Positions 53,341 to 62,707 of a stretch of 64,000 bases of DNA are shown one piece after another. The translations under genes and the position numbers were made by a program. How positions within the stretch are numbered: the stretch's first letter is position 1; every line of letters begins with the position of its first letter. The notes under the pieces were generated by a model. The model saw only the letters and a program-made list of their open reading frames with translations. It was not told where the DNA came from and made no database searches. The stretch is from Roseovarius indicus (GTDB lineage Bacteria; Pseudomonadota; Alphaproteobacteria; Rhodobacterales; Rhodobacteraceae), in assembly GCF_008728195.1 (NCBI RefSeq), contig NZ_CP031598.1, forward strand, positions 4,402,001-4,466,000. Reading direction: 5' to 3'.

Positions 53341-54075
53341 TCAATCGCACACCCGGTTCTCAGGTCCATGCGCCACGATGATATTGCCCAGCGCCTCCTC
53401 CAGCTCCGCAATCGGCGCCTCCCAGTCGGAGGTCGGCTGGTCGACATTCGGCCAGTGCCCGGGCAGGTCCCGCCCGGTGTTGTAAAGTACGCGAAAATGC
53501 GACCTGTCCGACAGGACGCCACGCATCACGCAATAATGCGTCTCGCTGTCCTTGCTGTAGGCGGGCAGCCCCTTGGTGCAGTGGATCTTGACGGGATACG
53601 CGAACACCTTTTGCTCCTCCAGAAGGTAGGCGAAGCGTCGATCATCCCGGTGCCCGGGCAACTCTCGCAAGCCGGGGCGTCCGCTTGGCTGTGACTCTTC
53701 CGTCCAGTCGTCCACGTCGCCCGTGAAATCACCACCGACAATGAGTTGTTCAATCACGTAATCGGAAGCCCTGCCGAGCGGAAGGTCGAAAGTGGATGGT
53801 GCGGACGCTTCCGCAAACTCATTGATGGTGAAACCTGTATCCCGAAGCGGCGGGTCGCCCTTCTCCCAGAAAAACCGCCGTGGGTTTTCACGGTCTTCTT
53901 CCCGCGTGGAGACGTACTGCTCCTCGACGAAAAGCCCGGGATGCGCCGGAACCGCGAACAGCGTGTCCCCCTTGCAAATCATGACCGTGTCGTAAGACGA
54001 AAGGTCATCCGCCACGGCTGGCCCGACGCCAGCGCCCGTCATCATCACCAGCGCCAAGACCCGCCGACTGACCAT
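53341..54075 (-). CDS. Small exported protein of unknown function at the end of the polyamine cluster
   Basis: 244 aa from the ATG at 54075. A signal peptide (MVSRRVLALVMMTGAGVGPAVA, cleavage AVA-DD near 22) begins it. The mature part has Cys residues at CKGDTLF, IHCTKG, THYCVMRG and the final VCD, which could make two disulfides, and segments GLFVEEQYVSTREEDRENP and FRVLYNTGRDLPGHWPNVD. It starts 11 bp past the agmatinase stop. I recognise no family. Its link to polyamines is by position only. Confidence 0.7.
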   Translation of the reverse strand: MVSRRVLALVMMTGAGVGPAVADDLSSYDTVMICKGDTLFAVPAHPGLFVEEQYVSTREEDRENPRRFFWEKGDPPLRDTGFTINEFAEASAPSTFDLPLGRASDYVIEQLIVGGDFTGDVDDWTEESQPSGRPGLRELPGHRDDRRFAYLLEEQKVFAYPVKIHCTKGLPAYSKDSETHYCVMRGVLSDRSHFRVLYNTGRDLPGHWPNVDQPTSDWEAPIAELEEALGNIIVAHGPENRVCD

Positions 54076-54086
54076 GAGCCCGCGCC

Positions 54087-54929
54087 CTAACAGGCCGCCA
54101 TCAGCCGATAAACGATCTGCGCCGTGGTGAAATCCCACGCCGTGTTCCCGTCCGGCGCCAGTTCCACCACGTCGAACCCCACGCACCTCCGCCCCTTCAG
54201 GGCGTGCTCCACCAGGTGCAGCGCCTGGTAATAACCCAGCCCCCCCGGCACCGGCGTGCCCGTCGCGGGCATCAGCGACGGGTCGAGCCCGTCCACGTCG
54301 AAGCTCACATACACAAGCTCCGGAAAATCCTCCGGCAGGTCGACCTCGTGCACATTCCCCGTCACCAATTCCTCGGCATCGACGAAGAACACCCCGTTCC
54401 GCGCCCGGCTGTCCACCTCCTGCTGGCACAGCGCCCGCACGCCGAACTGCGCGAGCCTGACCCCGTCCTCGGCCAACAGATGCATCACCGAGGCGTGGGA
54501 ATGCTCCTCCCCCTGGTACGCGATCCGCAAATCCGCGTGCGCGTCGATCTGCACCAGCCCCACCGGCTGGCCCAGCGCCCTTGCCACGCCACTCACCGCG
54601 CCATAGCTCAGCGAATGCTCGCCCCCCAGCGTCACCGGCACCCGGCCCGCTTTCACCGCCGCTTCCGTACGTGCCGCCAGCCGCTCCATCACCTCCGGCA
54701 ACGGTCCCTCGCAATCCACCGGCTCCTCGGTAAAGATCCCGTCCGCGCAAGGCTCCGCAGACCCAACCAACCGCTCCAACTCGTTCGACGCCTCGACAAT
54801 CGCCGCCGGCCCCCCGGCAGTTCCAGCCCCATAAGACACCGTCCGCTCCAAAGGCACCGGGATCACGCGAAACCGCGCATCCTCTCCTCGCTCCGCCTCG
54901 GTCAACTCGCTGTCGAGAAACACGCTCAT
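54087..54929 (-). CDS. speB: Agmatinase / ureohydrolase (SpeB-type)
   Basis: 280 aa from the ATG at 54929, overlapping nspC by 4 bp (ATGA). The manganese-binding motifs of ureohydrolases are complete: GGEHS near 98 (GGDHS in most), QIDAHADLR near 127, and SFDVDGLDPSLMPATGTPVPGG near 205-226. With arginine decarboxylase in the same cluster the likely reaction is agmatine to putrescine plus urea. Arginase or another guanidino-hydrolase cannot be ruled out by sequence alone. Confidence 0.88.
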   Translation of the reverse strand: MSVFLDSELTEAERGEDARFRVIPVPLERTVSYGAGTAGGPAAIVEASNELERLVGSAEPCADGIFTEEPVDCEGPLPEVMERLAARTEAAVKAGRVPVTLGGEHSLSYGAVSGVARALGQPVGLVQIDAHADLRIAYQGEEHSHASVMHLLAEDGVRLAQFGVRALCQQEVDSRARNGVFFVDAEELVTGNVHEVDLPEDFPELVYVSFDVDGLDPSLMPATGTPVPGGLGYYQALHLVEHALKGRRCVGFDVVELAPDGNTAWDFTTAQIVYRLMAAC

Positions 54930-56095
54930 GACAACCGCCCCCTGAAATCCTCGTAGCCGAACTCGCGGATCATCCGCAGCTCGTCCGTCCGGCTGTCCCA
55001 CAACGCAATCGCCGGCAGCGGCACGCCGTTGAACGTGTTGGTCTTGACCATCGAGTAATGCGCCTGATCCAGAAACGCGAACCGGTCGCCTACCTTCAGC
55101 GGATGCGCCCACGTATACTCCCCGATCACATCACCGGCGAGGCAGGACGGCCCGCCCAACCGGTAGGTCTGCCCGTCCTCGACCTCCCCCATCAGCGCGG
55201 GCCGGTAGGGCGCCTCGATCACGTCGGGCATATGACACGTCGCCGAAATATCGGTGATCGCCAGCGGCATCCCGTTCACCGGCAGGTCCAGCACCTCGCC
55301 CACCAGTATCCCGGCATCCAGCGCCACCGCCTCGCCCGGTTCAAGGTAGACGTCCACCCCGTAAGTCTCGCGGATATACTTGATGAAATCGACCAAGGTA
55401 TCCCGGTCATAATCCTCGCGCGAGATATGGTGCCCGCCACCGAAATTCAGCCATTTCAGACCGTTAAGCCACGGCTGCAACCGCGGCTCCACCGCCTCCC
55501 ACGTGCGCAGCAAGGGCTCGACCCCCTGCTCGCACAGAGTATGCATATGCAGCCCGTCGACGCCCTCCAGCGCCTCGGCATTCAACTGGCTCACCGGCGT
55601 TCCCAGCCGCGAACAGGGCGCGCAGGGGTCGTATTTCTCGACCTCACCCTCGGAATGCTCGGGGTTGATCCGCAGGCCCACCTGCCGCCCGGCGGCCTGG
55701 CATTTCTCCAGGAACCGCGCCTTCTGCGCCGGGCTGTTGAAGATCACGTGATCCGACAGCGCGATGATCTCGTCGATCTCGCTGTCCTTGTACCCGGCAC
55801 AGAACGTGGCAACCTCGCCGCCATATTCCTCCCGCCCCAGCCGCGCCTCGTAGATCCCGCTGGCACAGGTGCCGCCCAGATACTGCCGCACCAACGGCGC
55901 CAGCGCGAACATCGAGAACGCCTTCAAGGCCGACAGCACATGCGCGCCCGACCGCTCCGACACCTCGGCCAGAACCGACAGGTTCCTTTCCACCGCCGCC
56001 GCGTCAACCACGAAACAGGGGCTCGGCACGCGGTTCAGGTCGAAGTCAAGAAACGCCCCGGCTTCCCCGGCCTGTGTCTGCATCATGTCAGGCAT
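54926..56095 (-). CDS. nspC: Carboxynorspermidine/carboxyspermidine decarboxylase
   Basis: 389 aa with GGAGG before the ATG. Fold III (alanine racemase-like) PLP decarboxylase: the PLP lysine in SALKAFSMFALAP near 58, GGGHHISREDY near 234, EPGEAVALDAG near 265 and the C-terminal DQAHYSMVKTNTFNGVPLPAIALWD near 350. It removes CO2 from carboxyspermidine (or carboxynorspermidine) to give spermidine (or norspermidine). The partner synthase gene lies 211 bp upstream on the same strand. Confidence 0.92.
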   Translation of the reverse strand: MPDMMQTQAGEAGAFLDFDLNRVPSPCFVVDAAAVERNLSVLAEVSERSGAHVLSALKAFSMFALAPLVRQYLGGTCASGIYEARLGREEYGGEVATFCAGYKDSEIDEIIALSDHVIFNSPAQKARFLEKCQAAGRQVGLRINPEHSEGEVEKYDPCAPCSRLGTPVSQLNAEALEGVDGLHMHTLCEQGVEPLLRTWEAVEPRLQPWLNGLKWLNFGGGHHISREDYDRDTLVDFIKYIRETYGVDVYLEPGEAVALDAGILVGEVLDLPVNGMPLAITDISATCHMPDVIEAPYRPALMGEVEDGQTYRLGGPSCLAGDVIGEYTWAHPLKVGDRFAFLDQAHYSMVKTNTFNGVPLPAIALWDSRTDELRMIREFGYEDFRGRLS

Positions 56096-56306
56096 GTCGC
56101 CCTCCCGTTTTCAAGTGCGGAGCCGCGCATCGACGGGCCGCGGTGCGGCGAACCGACGACAGTGGCTGCCACTTCATGCCCGCCAAGCACATCCAAGCTC
56201 ACGACGTCGCGCCTACCTCACCAAATCGCCGTGCCGGGGGGCGGCCCGGCGATGCGCGGCGGCCTGCGGCCTTGAATCCGCGCAGCGCGCTTTTTTACGT
56301 TCGCCT

Positions 56307-57515
56307 TCAGAACTCCACCGGCCCGCCAAGCTCATGCACCTGCCACGGCAGCCCGTGCTCGTTCAGCATGTCCATGAAGTCATCGGGGTCGAGCTGCTCC
56401 ATGTTCCACACCCCCGGCTCGACCCAGTTGCCCTTCAGCACCTGCGCCGCCCCGATCATCGCCGGAACGCCGGTGGTATAGCTCACCGCCTGTGATCCGA
56501 CCTCGCGGTAACATTCCTCGTGGTCGCAGATATTGTAGATGTAATAGGTCTTCTCGCCGCCTTCCTGCGACTCGCCCGTCGCGATGTCACCGATACAGGC
56601 CTTGCCCTTGGTCTGCTCACCCAGATCGCCCGGATCGGGCAGCAACGTCTTCAAAAACTGGATCGGGATGATCTCGACCCCGTTATGCATCACCGGGTCG
56701 ATCCGGGTCATGCCCACGTTCTCCAGCACCTTGGCATGCATGATGTAGGCATCGCCGAAGGTCATCCAGAACCGCGCCCGCTCGATCTCGGGGAAGTGCT
56801 TGGACAGGCTCTCCAGCTCCTCATGATACATCAGGTACATGTTCTTCGGCCCGATGCCGGGGAAATCGAACTCCACCTTGTGCGTCATCGCCGGCGTGAA
56901 CTTCCACTCGCCGGCTTCCCAGTGCTTGGCCTCCTGCAACACCTCGCGCAGGTTGATCTCGGGATTGAAGTTGGTGGCGAACGCCTGGTCGTTCGAGCCG
57001 CCATTGGCATCCAGCACGTCGATCTGCCGGATCGACTTGAGCTTGTGTTTCTTCAGCCACGTGGCAAACACACTCGTCACCCCCGGGTCGAACCCCGAGC
57101 CAAGGATCGCCACCAGACCGGCCTCCTTGAACTTGTCCTGGTAGGCCCACTGCCACTTGTATTCGAACTTCGCCTCGTCCTCCGGCTCGTAGTTGGCGGT
57201 GTCGAGGTAATGGCACCCGGCCTCGAGGCAGGCATCCATCAGTTTGAGGTCCTGATAGGGCAGCGCAAGGTTCACCAGAAGCTCCGCGCCCGTCTCCTTG
57301 ATGAGCTTCACCGTCGCCGCCACGTCCATCGCGTCCAGCGCGGCGGTCTTGATCTCGACCCCCACCCGCTCCTTCACGCTCTTGGCGATATCGTCGCATT
57401 TCGACTTGGTCCGGCTGGCCAGCGTGATATCCGTGAAGATATCGCTGTTCATCGCCATCTTGTGCACCGCGGCATGGCTGACGCCGCCGGCGCCCACAAC
57501 TAGCGTCTTGCTCAT
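56307..57515 (-). CDS. Carboxynorspermidine/carboxyspermidine synthase (saccharopine-dehydrogenase-like)
   Basis: 402 aa from the ATG at 57515 (GAGGAG before it). The N-terminal Rossmann motif is VVGAGGVSHAAVHKMA, followed by NLALPYQDLKLMDACLEAGCHYLDTANYE near 80-108 and GSGFDPGVTSVFATW near 135, as in carboxynorspermidine dehydrogenases. It condenses aspartate semialdehyde with putrescine (or diaminopropane) using NADPH. With nspC it forms the alternative spermidine pathway that does not use S-adenosylmethionine. It is 11 bp behind speA. Confidence 0.92.
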   Translation of the reverse strand: MSKTLVVGAGGVSHAAVHKMAMNSDIFTDITLASRTKSKCDDIAKSVKERVGVEIKTAALDAMDVAATVKLIKETGAELLVNLALPYQDLKLMDACLEAGCHYLDTANYEPEDEAKFEYKWQWAYQDKFKEAGLVAILGSGFDPGVTSVFATWLKKHKLKSIRQIDVLDANGGSNDQAFATNFNPEINLREVLQEAKHWEAGEWKFTPAMTHKVEFDFPGIGPKNMYLMYHEELESLSKHFPEIERARFWMTFGDAYIMHAKVLENVGMTRIDPVMHNGVEIIPIQFLKTLLPDPGDLGEQTKGKACIGDIATGESQEGGEKTYYIYNICDHEECYREVGSQAVSYTTGVPAMIGAAQVLKGNWVEPGVWNMEQLDPDDFMDMLNEHGLPWQVHELGGPVEF

Positions 57516-57526
57516 GGGTCTTCTCC

Positions 57527-59428
57527 TCAGCCTGAATGTCTCTCGTAATAGGTATAGCCGTTGATCGAGTCGCGATAGGCATCCATCAACAGCTTGCGTT
57601 CGCTCGTCTTGACCGTCCCGGCCGATGTCGCCTCGTCCACCATCTTGCGGAAGGCGGCCACGCAATCGTTCGGGTCGAACTCCACCGCGGCCATCACCTC
57701 GGCAATCGTGTCGCCCTCCTGCTCGTGCAGAAGGTCGAACCCGCCATCGGGGCGCAGGTCGATCGTCACCACGTTGGTATCGCCGAAGAGGTTGTGCAGA
57801 TCGCCCAGCGTCTCCTGGTAGGCGCCCACGAAGAACACGCCGAAGTAATAGGGCTTGTCCTCGGGCAGCGAATGCACCGGCAGCGAGGGCGCAATCCCGT
57901 CGCCCAGGATGAACCGGTCGATCTTGCCATCGCTGTCACAGGTGATGTCCGAAAGCACCGCCCGCCGGTCGGGCGCCTGGTCATGCATCTGCAAGGGCAC
58001 GATCGGGTGCAGCTGGTCGATGGCCCACACATCGGGCAACGATTGGAACAGCGAGAAGTTGCAGTGATACACATCCGCGATCTTGTGCAGGTCCTCGCTC
58101 AGGTCGCTCTCATCCCCCTGCGCCGCCACGATCCCCTTGATCCGCGACATCAGCGACAGGTAAATCCGCTCGCCCCGTGCCATCTGCCGCAGGTCCACGA
58201 CACCCCGCCGGAACAGCGCCCGCAGCTCGTCGCGGTAATAAATCGCATCGTTCCAGCATTCCTGCACCCGCTGCGGGCCCAGGTAGCCTGCCACCGCCGC
58301 AAGGTCCGAGACGAGGTGGTGATCCTCCTCCTCCGGCTCCGGCGTGTCGGGCGCATCGTACACCGTGCTCTCCATCGCCTCGAAGATCAGCATCGACGAC
58401 GTCGCCACCAAGGCCCGCCCGCTTTCCGTCACCAGAACCGGATGCTCCAGCCCCGCCTCGTCCATCGCATAGGTCACGGTCTCGACGATGTTGTGGCAGT
58501 ATTCCTCGACCGTGTAGTTGATCGAATTCTCGCTGGCCTTCTTCTCGCCGGTGTAATCGACGCCAAGACCGCCACCCAGGTCGAGATGCGACAGCGGCGC
58601 CCCCTCGGCGGTCAACGCCACGAAATACCGGCACGCCTCGGCCACCGCCCGGCGCACGTCGATCACGTCCGGCACCTGGCTGCCCAGATGCGAATGCTGC
58701 AGCTTCAGGCAATGCAGCAGCCCCTCGTCGCGCAGCCGGTCCACGACCCGCAACAACTGGTCCGAATTCATCCCGAACGCCGACCGGTCGCCCGAGCTTT
58801 CCTGCCACTTGCCGCCGATCTTCTGGGTCAGCTTCACCCTGACCCCCAGCAGCGGGTCTTCCCCAAGCTCCCGGCTCACCTCGATGACCGTCTCGGCCTC
58901 CTTCGGGCTTTCCAGCACGATCACCGTGTTGAACCCCAACCGCCGCGACAGGATCGCCAGCCGCACGAACTCGGCATCCTTCACCCCGTTGCAGACGATC
59001 AGCGCCTCTTTCGACAACCGATGCGCCAGCGCGATCACCAGCTCCGGTTTCGACCCGGCCTCCAACCCATACTGATAGGGCTTGCCGAACTCGACGATCC
59101 TGTCGATGACCTGCGCCTGCTGGTTCACCTTGATCGGAAAGACACCCCGATAGGGCGCCTTGTAATTCATCCTCGCGATGGCATCGGCAAAGCTCTGGTT
59201 GAGATGCTTGATCTCGGCCTCGAGAAACGAGCTCACCCGCAACAGAAGCGGCGCGGCAATCCCCCGCTCGTCGAGATCATGCAGAATACCGGGCAACGGA
59301 ATCGGCGCCGCCTCGGGATGCGCCGGATCGCATAGCGCGATCTCGCCCTCGGGCGTCACGGTGATCAGCCCCCGGCTCCACCTCTCGACACCATAAATAT
59401 CCTCGGGAAGGGGACGCGACTGATCCAT
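57527..59428 (-). CDS. speA: Biosynthetic arginine decarboxylase
   Basis: 633 aa, the usual SpeA length. AGGAAAGG precedes the ATG. PLP-lysine motif FPIKVNQQAQVI near 98-109, LQHSHLGSQ near 240, LDLGGGLGVDYTGEK near 280 and TESGRALVATSS near 330. The C-terminus ends in MDAYRDSINGYTYYERHSG. It makes agmatine from arginine in the cytoplasm and is the first gene of the polyamine cluster, which has its own promoter region upstream. Confidence 0.95.
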   Translation of the reverse strand: MDQSRPLPEDIYGVERWSRGLITVTPEGEIALCDPAHPEAAPIPLPGILHDLDERGIAAPLLLRVSSFLEAEIKHLNQSFADAIARMNYKAPYRGVFPIKVNQQAQVIDRIVEFGKPYQYGLEAGSKPELVIALAHRLSKEALIVCNGVKDAEFVRLAILSRRLGFNTVIVLESPKEAETVIEVSRELGEDPLLGVRVKLTQKIGGKWQESSGDRSAFGMNSDQLLRVVDRLRDEGLLHCLKLQHSHLGSQVPDVIDVRRAVAEACRYFVALTAEGAPLSHLDLGGGLGVDYTGEKKASENSINYTVEEYCHNIVETVTYAMDEAGLEHPVLVTESGRALVATSSMLIFEAMESTVYDAPDTPEPEEEDHHLVSDLAAVAGYLGPQRVQECWNDAIYYRDELRALFRRGVVDLRQMARGERIYLSLMSRIKGIVAAQGDESDLSEDLHKIADVYHCNFSLFQSLPDVWAIDQLHPIVPLQMHDQAPDRRAVLSDITCDSDGKIDRFILGDGIAPSLPVHSLPEDKPYYFGVFFVGAYQETLGDLHNLFGDTNVVTIDLRPDGGFDLLHEQEGDTIAEVMAAVEFDPNDCVAAFRKMVDEATSAGTVKTSERKLLMDAYRDSINGYTYYERHSG

Positions 59429-59530
59429 GAAAGCGGCCTTTCCTGCTATCGGCGGGGTCAGGGCATAGTGCCCAGCGTCGCCCGGCTTATAGGGATAACA
59501 GCTAGCCTTTCCAAGCGTCCAGTCACGTTC

Positions 59531-59588
59531 TCCGCCAAACCGGCGGAATAAAAAGCAGCGGCGGCCATGCCCCTGGCACAGCCGCCGC
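59531..59588 (-). terminator. Strong terminator behind the repeat protein gene
   Basis: On the minus strand GCGGCGGC pairs with GCCGCCGC (59558-59565 with 59581-59588), with an inner TGCC/GGCA pair, and is followed by TGC and TTTTTATT. A second hairpin TCCGCC-N5-GGCGGA (59531-59547) comes right after. Together they separate the repeat gene from speA. Confidence 0.85.
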
Positions 59589-59617
59589 CGATTGTCTTTC
59601 AGCTATGGATCCGCGGA

Positions 59618-61288
59618 TCAGATCATGACGTCATCCATCTCGTCATCCATCTCCATCCGGCCATAGGTGCCGCCACTGCCGTGCTCGGGCATCTCCTGGT
59701 TCATCAGGCCCTGCACATCCTCGTCGGACAGCTCCTGCAGATCGTCGTCATGCGGCTGGTAGGGCGGCAGAGACGTCCCGGGGCCGCAATCGTCCCCCTT
59801 GGTCCCACCGGTGCCCTTGGTGCCACCAGAACCTTTGGTTCCACCAGACCCCTTAGTTCCACCGGACCCTTTGGTCCCGCCAGAGCCTTTGGTCCCACCA
59901 GAACCCTTGGTCCCACCGGACCCCTTGGTTCCACCAGAGCCTTTGGTGCCACCGGACCCCTTAGTTCCACCAGAGCCCTTGGTCCCACCGGAGCCCTTGG
60001 TCCCACCAGAACCCTTGGTCCCACCGGACCCCTTGGTCCCGCCAGAGCCTTTGGTTCCACCGGACCCCTTGGTTCCACCAGAACCCTTGGTTCCACCAGA
60101 ACCCTTGGTCCCACCGGACCCCTTGGTTCCACCAGAACCCTTGGTCCCACCGGACCCCTTGGTCCCACCGGAACCCTTGGTCCCACCAGAGCCTTTGGTC
60201 CCACCGGAGCCTTTGGTTCCACCGGACCCCTTGGTTCCGCCGGACCCTTTGGTCCCACCGGACCCCTTGGTTCCACCAGAGCCTTTGGTTCCACCGAATC
60301 CCTTGGTTCCACCGGAGCCTTTGGTCCCACCAGAACCCTTGGTCCCGCCAGATCCCTTGGTGCCACCGGTGCCCTTGGTTCCACCAGACCCTTTGGTCCC
60401 GCCGGAACCCTTGGTCCCGCCAGAGCCTTTGGTTCCACCGGACCCCTTGGTTCCACCGGACCCCTTGGTCCCACCGGAGCCTTTGGTCCCGCCAGAGCCC
60501 TTGGTTCCACCGGACCCCTTGGTCCCACCGGAGCCTTTGGTTCCACCGGAGCCTTTGGTTCCACCGGACCCCTTGGTCCCACCGGACCCCTTGGTTCCGC
60601 CGGACCCTTTGGTGCCACCGGACCCCTTGGTTCCACCAGAGCCCTTGGTTCCACCAGAACCCTTGGTCCCGCCGGACCCTTTGGTCCCGCCAGAACCCTT
60701 GGTCCCACCGGAACCCTTCGTCCCGCCAGACCCCTTGGTCCCGCCATAACCCTTCGTCCCACCGGACCCTTTCGTCCCGCAGGAGCCTTTCGAGCCGCCG
60801 TGCCCTTTCGAGCCACCCCAGCCTTTGGTGCCACCCGAGCCCTTGCTTCCGCCATGGCCCTTGGTGCCGCCGGACCCCTTGCTTCCGCCGTGGCCCTTGG
60901 TGCCACCCGAGCCCTTCGTGCCACCCGAGCCCTTGCTCCCGCGGTGGTCATGCCGGTCGTGCTTGTCATGCCGGTCATGCTTGTCGTCCCGGTCGTGTCT
61001 GTCGTCCCGGTCGTGCTTGTCGAAGTGGCCCTTCAGGTGCGTGTCATACCACTCGTGCAGCGAATGCCCTTCGACCCCGCCGTTATGGTACGACTTGGTC
61101 GAACTCGCCTTCTCGCAGGCCGACCCCTTGCCCGACGTCCCGTAGGAGCCCTTGCCGTGATCGTCCCGCCCGCTTCCGCGGTGATCCCGCCCGCTTCCGC
61201 GATGGTCGCGGCCGCTGCCCCGATGGTCGTTGTTCCGATGCGAGCCACGATCGTGCGACCCCCGGTGTGACCGGTATCCGTAAGACAT
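59618..61288 (-). CDS. GSGGTK hexapeptide-repeat protein of unknown function
   Basis: 556 aa from the ATG at 61288 (GAG..GGA before it; an ATG 12 codons earlier is possible). There are four parts: an Arg/His/Gly/Ser-rich N-terminus with RGS and HRGSGRD units (1-50), a linker with SACEKASS and [14 protein letters not shown] (55-88), a His/Asp/Lys/Arg tract of DKHDRDD-like units (89-116), then 63 hexapeptides, mostly GSGGTK (120-497), and an acidic tail ([17 protein letters not shown], ending [12 protein letters not shown]). No signal peptide or membrane segment is seen. This is the right frame because copy-to-copy changes are almost all at third codon positions here. The low-complexity make-up suggests a disordered, possibly metal- or nucleic-acid-binding or surface protein, but no function is known. 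Confidence 0.8.
   Translation of the reverse strand: MSYGYRSHRGSHDRGSHRNNDHRGSGRDHRGSGRDHRGSGRDDHGKGSYGTSGKGSACEKASSTKSYHNGGVEGHSLHEWYDTHLKGHFDKHDRDDRHDRDDKHDRHDKHDRHDHRGSKGSGGTKGSGGTKGHGGSKGSGGTKGHGGSKGSGGTKGWGGSKGHGGSKGSCGTKGSGGTKGYGGTKGSGGTKGSGGTKGSGGTKGSGGTKGSGGTKGSGGTKGSGGTKGSGGTKGSGGTKGSGGTKGSGGTKGSGGTKGSGGTKGSGGTKGSGGTKGSGGTKGSGGTKGSGGTKGSGGTKGSGGTKGTGGTKGSGGTKGSGGTKGSGGTKGFGGTKGSGGTKGSGGTKGSGGTKGSGGTKGSGGTKGSGGTKGSGGTKGSGGTKGSGGTKGSGGTKGSGGTKGSGGTKGSGGTKGSGGTKGSGGTKGSGGTKGSGGTKGSGGTKGSGGTKGSGGTKGSGGTKGSGGTKGSGGTKGSGGTKGSGGTKGSGGTKGTGGTKGDDCGPGTSLPPYQPHDDDLQELSDEDVQGLMNQEMPEHGSGGTYGRMEMDDEMDDVMI
59798..60931 (-). repeat. 63 tandem 18-bp units encoding GSGGTK-type hexapeptides
   Basis: An 18-bp period runs for 1134 bp. 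The first dozen units (toward the N-terminus) are degenerate ([24 protein letters not shown]); the later ones are nearly uniform in amino acids but vary synonymously (GGC/GGT/GGA/GGG, TCC/TCT). The repeats make all frames open on both strands, which explains the collagen-like and Pro-rich reading frames seen opposite. Confidence 0.9.
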
Positions 61289-61660
61289 AGTTCCACTCCA
61301 CTCATACTCGGAACCGCGAAACATCCGTGGCAGATGCAGCCCCCAGGCCAGAACGCGGCGGCCCCTTGGGTTAAACTCGATCGGCTGACGCTACGGCTTC
61401 GTCACATTTCCGCCAAACTTCGGGCGCCAATTCGGCACAGTTGACCCAAAACCACGCATTTTCCGGAAACAGTTTCGCCCGATACCGGACCGATTCGAAA
61501 AAACCGCGAACAATCGCCCTCCCCCGTCCGGCCGAATCACTTCGAATCGAATTGCCACGGGCTTTCCATAAATCCGCCCTTTTGCGCCGCTACCCCTCTC
61601 CGGATCGGGATCACTCCGGCCGCCAATTCCCGGCGGCCCAGCGGCGAGGGACATAGTCGG
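61289..61660. other. Divergent intergenic region, repeat protein / kinase
   Basis: 372 bp between divergent starts. No convincing ORF, and I could not pick a clear promoter. AT content is higher around 61420-61560, with a TTCGAA palindrome near 61540. Control elements for the repeat protein probably lie here. Confidence 0.35.
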
Positions 61661-62707
61661 ATGGCGAAGAAAACGCGCAACAAGCGGATGGACAGGGTGG
61701 TGGAAAGCGCCGAGCGGGTCTTCCGCGAGAAGGTGAAGAGCATCTCCGCCCCCGGCGGCGAGAACCGCTCCAGCTACCGCCTCCACCTGCCCGGGCGTTC
61801 GATCGTGGCCACGCTCCGCCCCACGTTCCAGCGCACCCATCTCGAGGCCTTCACCCTGCGCAAGCTGGCGCCCTTCTGCGACGACATCCCCGAATGCCTC
61901 GCCGTCGACGACGTCATCATGTTCCAGTCCGACGTGGGTTCCCGCCGCCTCAACCGCGAAATCATCGCCCGCGATCCCGAAGACCGCCTGTCGCTCGCGG
62001 CCGAGGCCGTGGCCTCCATCTTCCGCATCCAGATCGCCGGGCAGAAGGCCGGCCTGCGCGACATCCTCCCCCACCTCGGCCAGAACGACGAATGGATCGA
62101 GAATTTCGTCCACTCCGCCGATTTCCTGACCGAGCTCTCCTCCGGCCGCGCCGCCGATATCGACAAGGACCTGCTCTGCGCCCGCGTCGCCACGCCGGCC
62201 ACCCAGTTCCTCAAGTGGGATTGCCGCTCCGGCAACGCCGCGCTGGGCGACGATGACCGCATGCGCTGGTTCGACTTCGAGTATTCCGGCATCCGCCACG
62301 GTGCCGAAGACCTCGCCTGGCTCCTGGGCGACGAGGTCTGGCCGATCGACCCCGACGACATGCTCGCCATCATCACCGACGCCTACGACCCGGCGCTGGG
62401 CCACAGCCTCGACGACTACCTCGACTACCTCGCGCTCTACACCACCTTCCACTGCATCCAGCGCCTGCAACTCGTCACCCGCGAATCCGAGAAACGCGGC
62501 TGGCAGTCGATGCGCCGCATCCGCAAATACGACGATGCCGGCGTCCACCCCCATTTCGCCGCCCATCTCTGCCGCGTGGGCGCCTTCTTCGCCCATCGCA
62601 ACACCCTGACCGCCCCCATCGCCCGCGACGTCGAAGAGGCCGAACAGGTCTTCGTCACCCTGCTGCGCGACGGCATGAAGCAGAAAATGATGGAATCCGC
62701 ATGCTGA
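61661..62707 (+). CDS. Aminoglycoside phosphotransferase-like (APH/choline-kinase fold) protein
   Basis: 348 aa with GAGGGA about 14 bp before the ATG. The catalytic loop is degenerate: WDCRSGNAAL (about 185) in place of the usual HxDxxxxN, with Asp and Asn kept and the His changed to Trp-Asp. The metal-binding Asp is in RMRWFDFEYSGIRHGAEDLAWLLGDE near 200-215. The N-lobe is shorter and the Lys/Glu pair less clear (FTLRKLAPF). It may phosphorylate a small molecule or be a pseudokinase. It overlaps the next gene by 7 bp. Confidence 0.75.
   Translation: MAKKTRNKRMDRVVESAERVFREKVKSISAPGGENRSSYRLHLPGRSIVATLRPTFQRTHLEAFTLRKLAPFCDDIPECLAVDDVIMFQSDVGSRRLNREIIARDPEDRLSLAAEAVASIFRIQIAGQKAGLRDILPHLGQNDEWIENFVHSADFLTELSSGRAADIDKDLLCARVATPATQFLKWDCRSGNAALGDDDRMRWFDFEYSGIRHGAEDLAWLLGDEVWPIDPDDMLAIITDAYDPALGHSLDDYLDYLALYTTFHCIQRLQLVTRESEKRGWQSMRRIRKYDDAGVHPHFAAHLCRVGAFFAHRNTLTAPIARDVEEAEQVFVTLLRDGMKQKMMESAC

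Noticed and set aside
56270..56306. GC-rich hairpin with six Ts (CGCG-CAG-CGCG then TTTTTT) on the plus strand
   Set aside because: No plus-strand gene ends there and the T-run is on the wrong strand for the polyamine genes, so I do not call it as a terminator.
59798..60931. CRISPR-like or satellite array
   Set aside because: Units are 18 bp head to tail without spacers and keep an open frame, so this is a coding repeat.
59567..61270. Collagen-like or Pro-rich repeat proteins read from other frames over the 18-bp repeats (for example GP-x or VPPEP units)
   Set aside because: Copy-to-copy base changes fall at third codon positions only in the GSGGTK frame; in the other frames they would change amino acids (for example Glu/Asp and Arg/Lys swaps).
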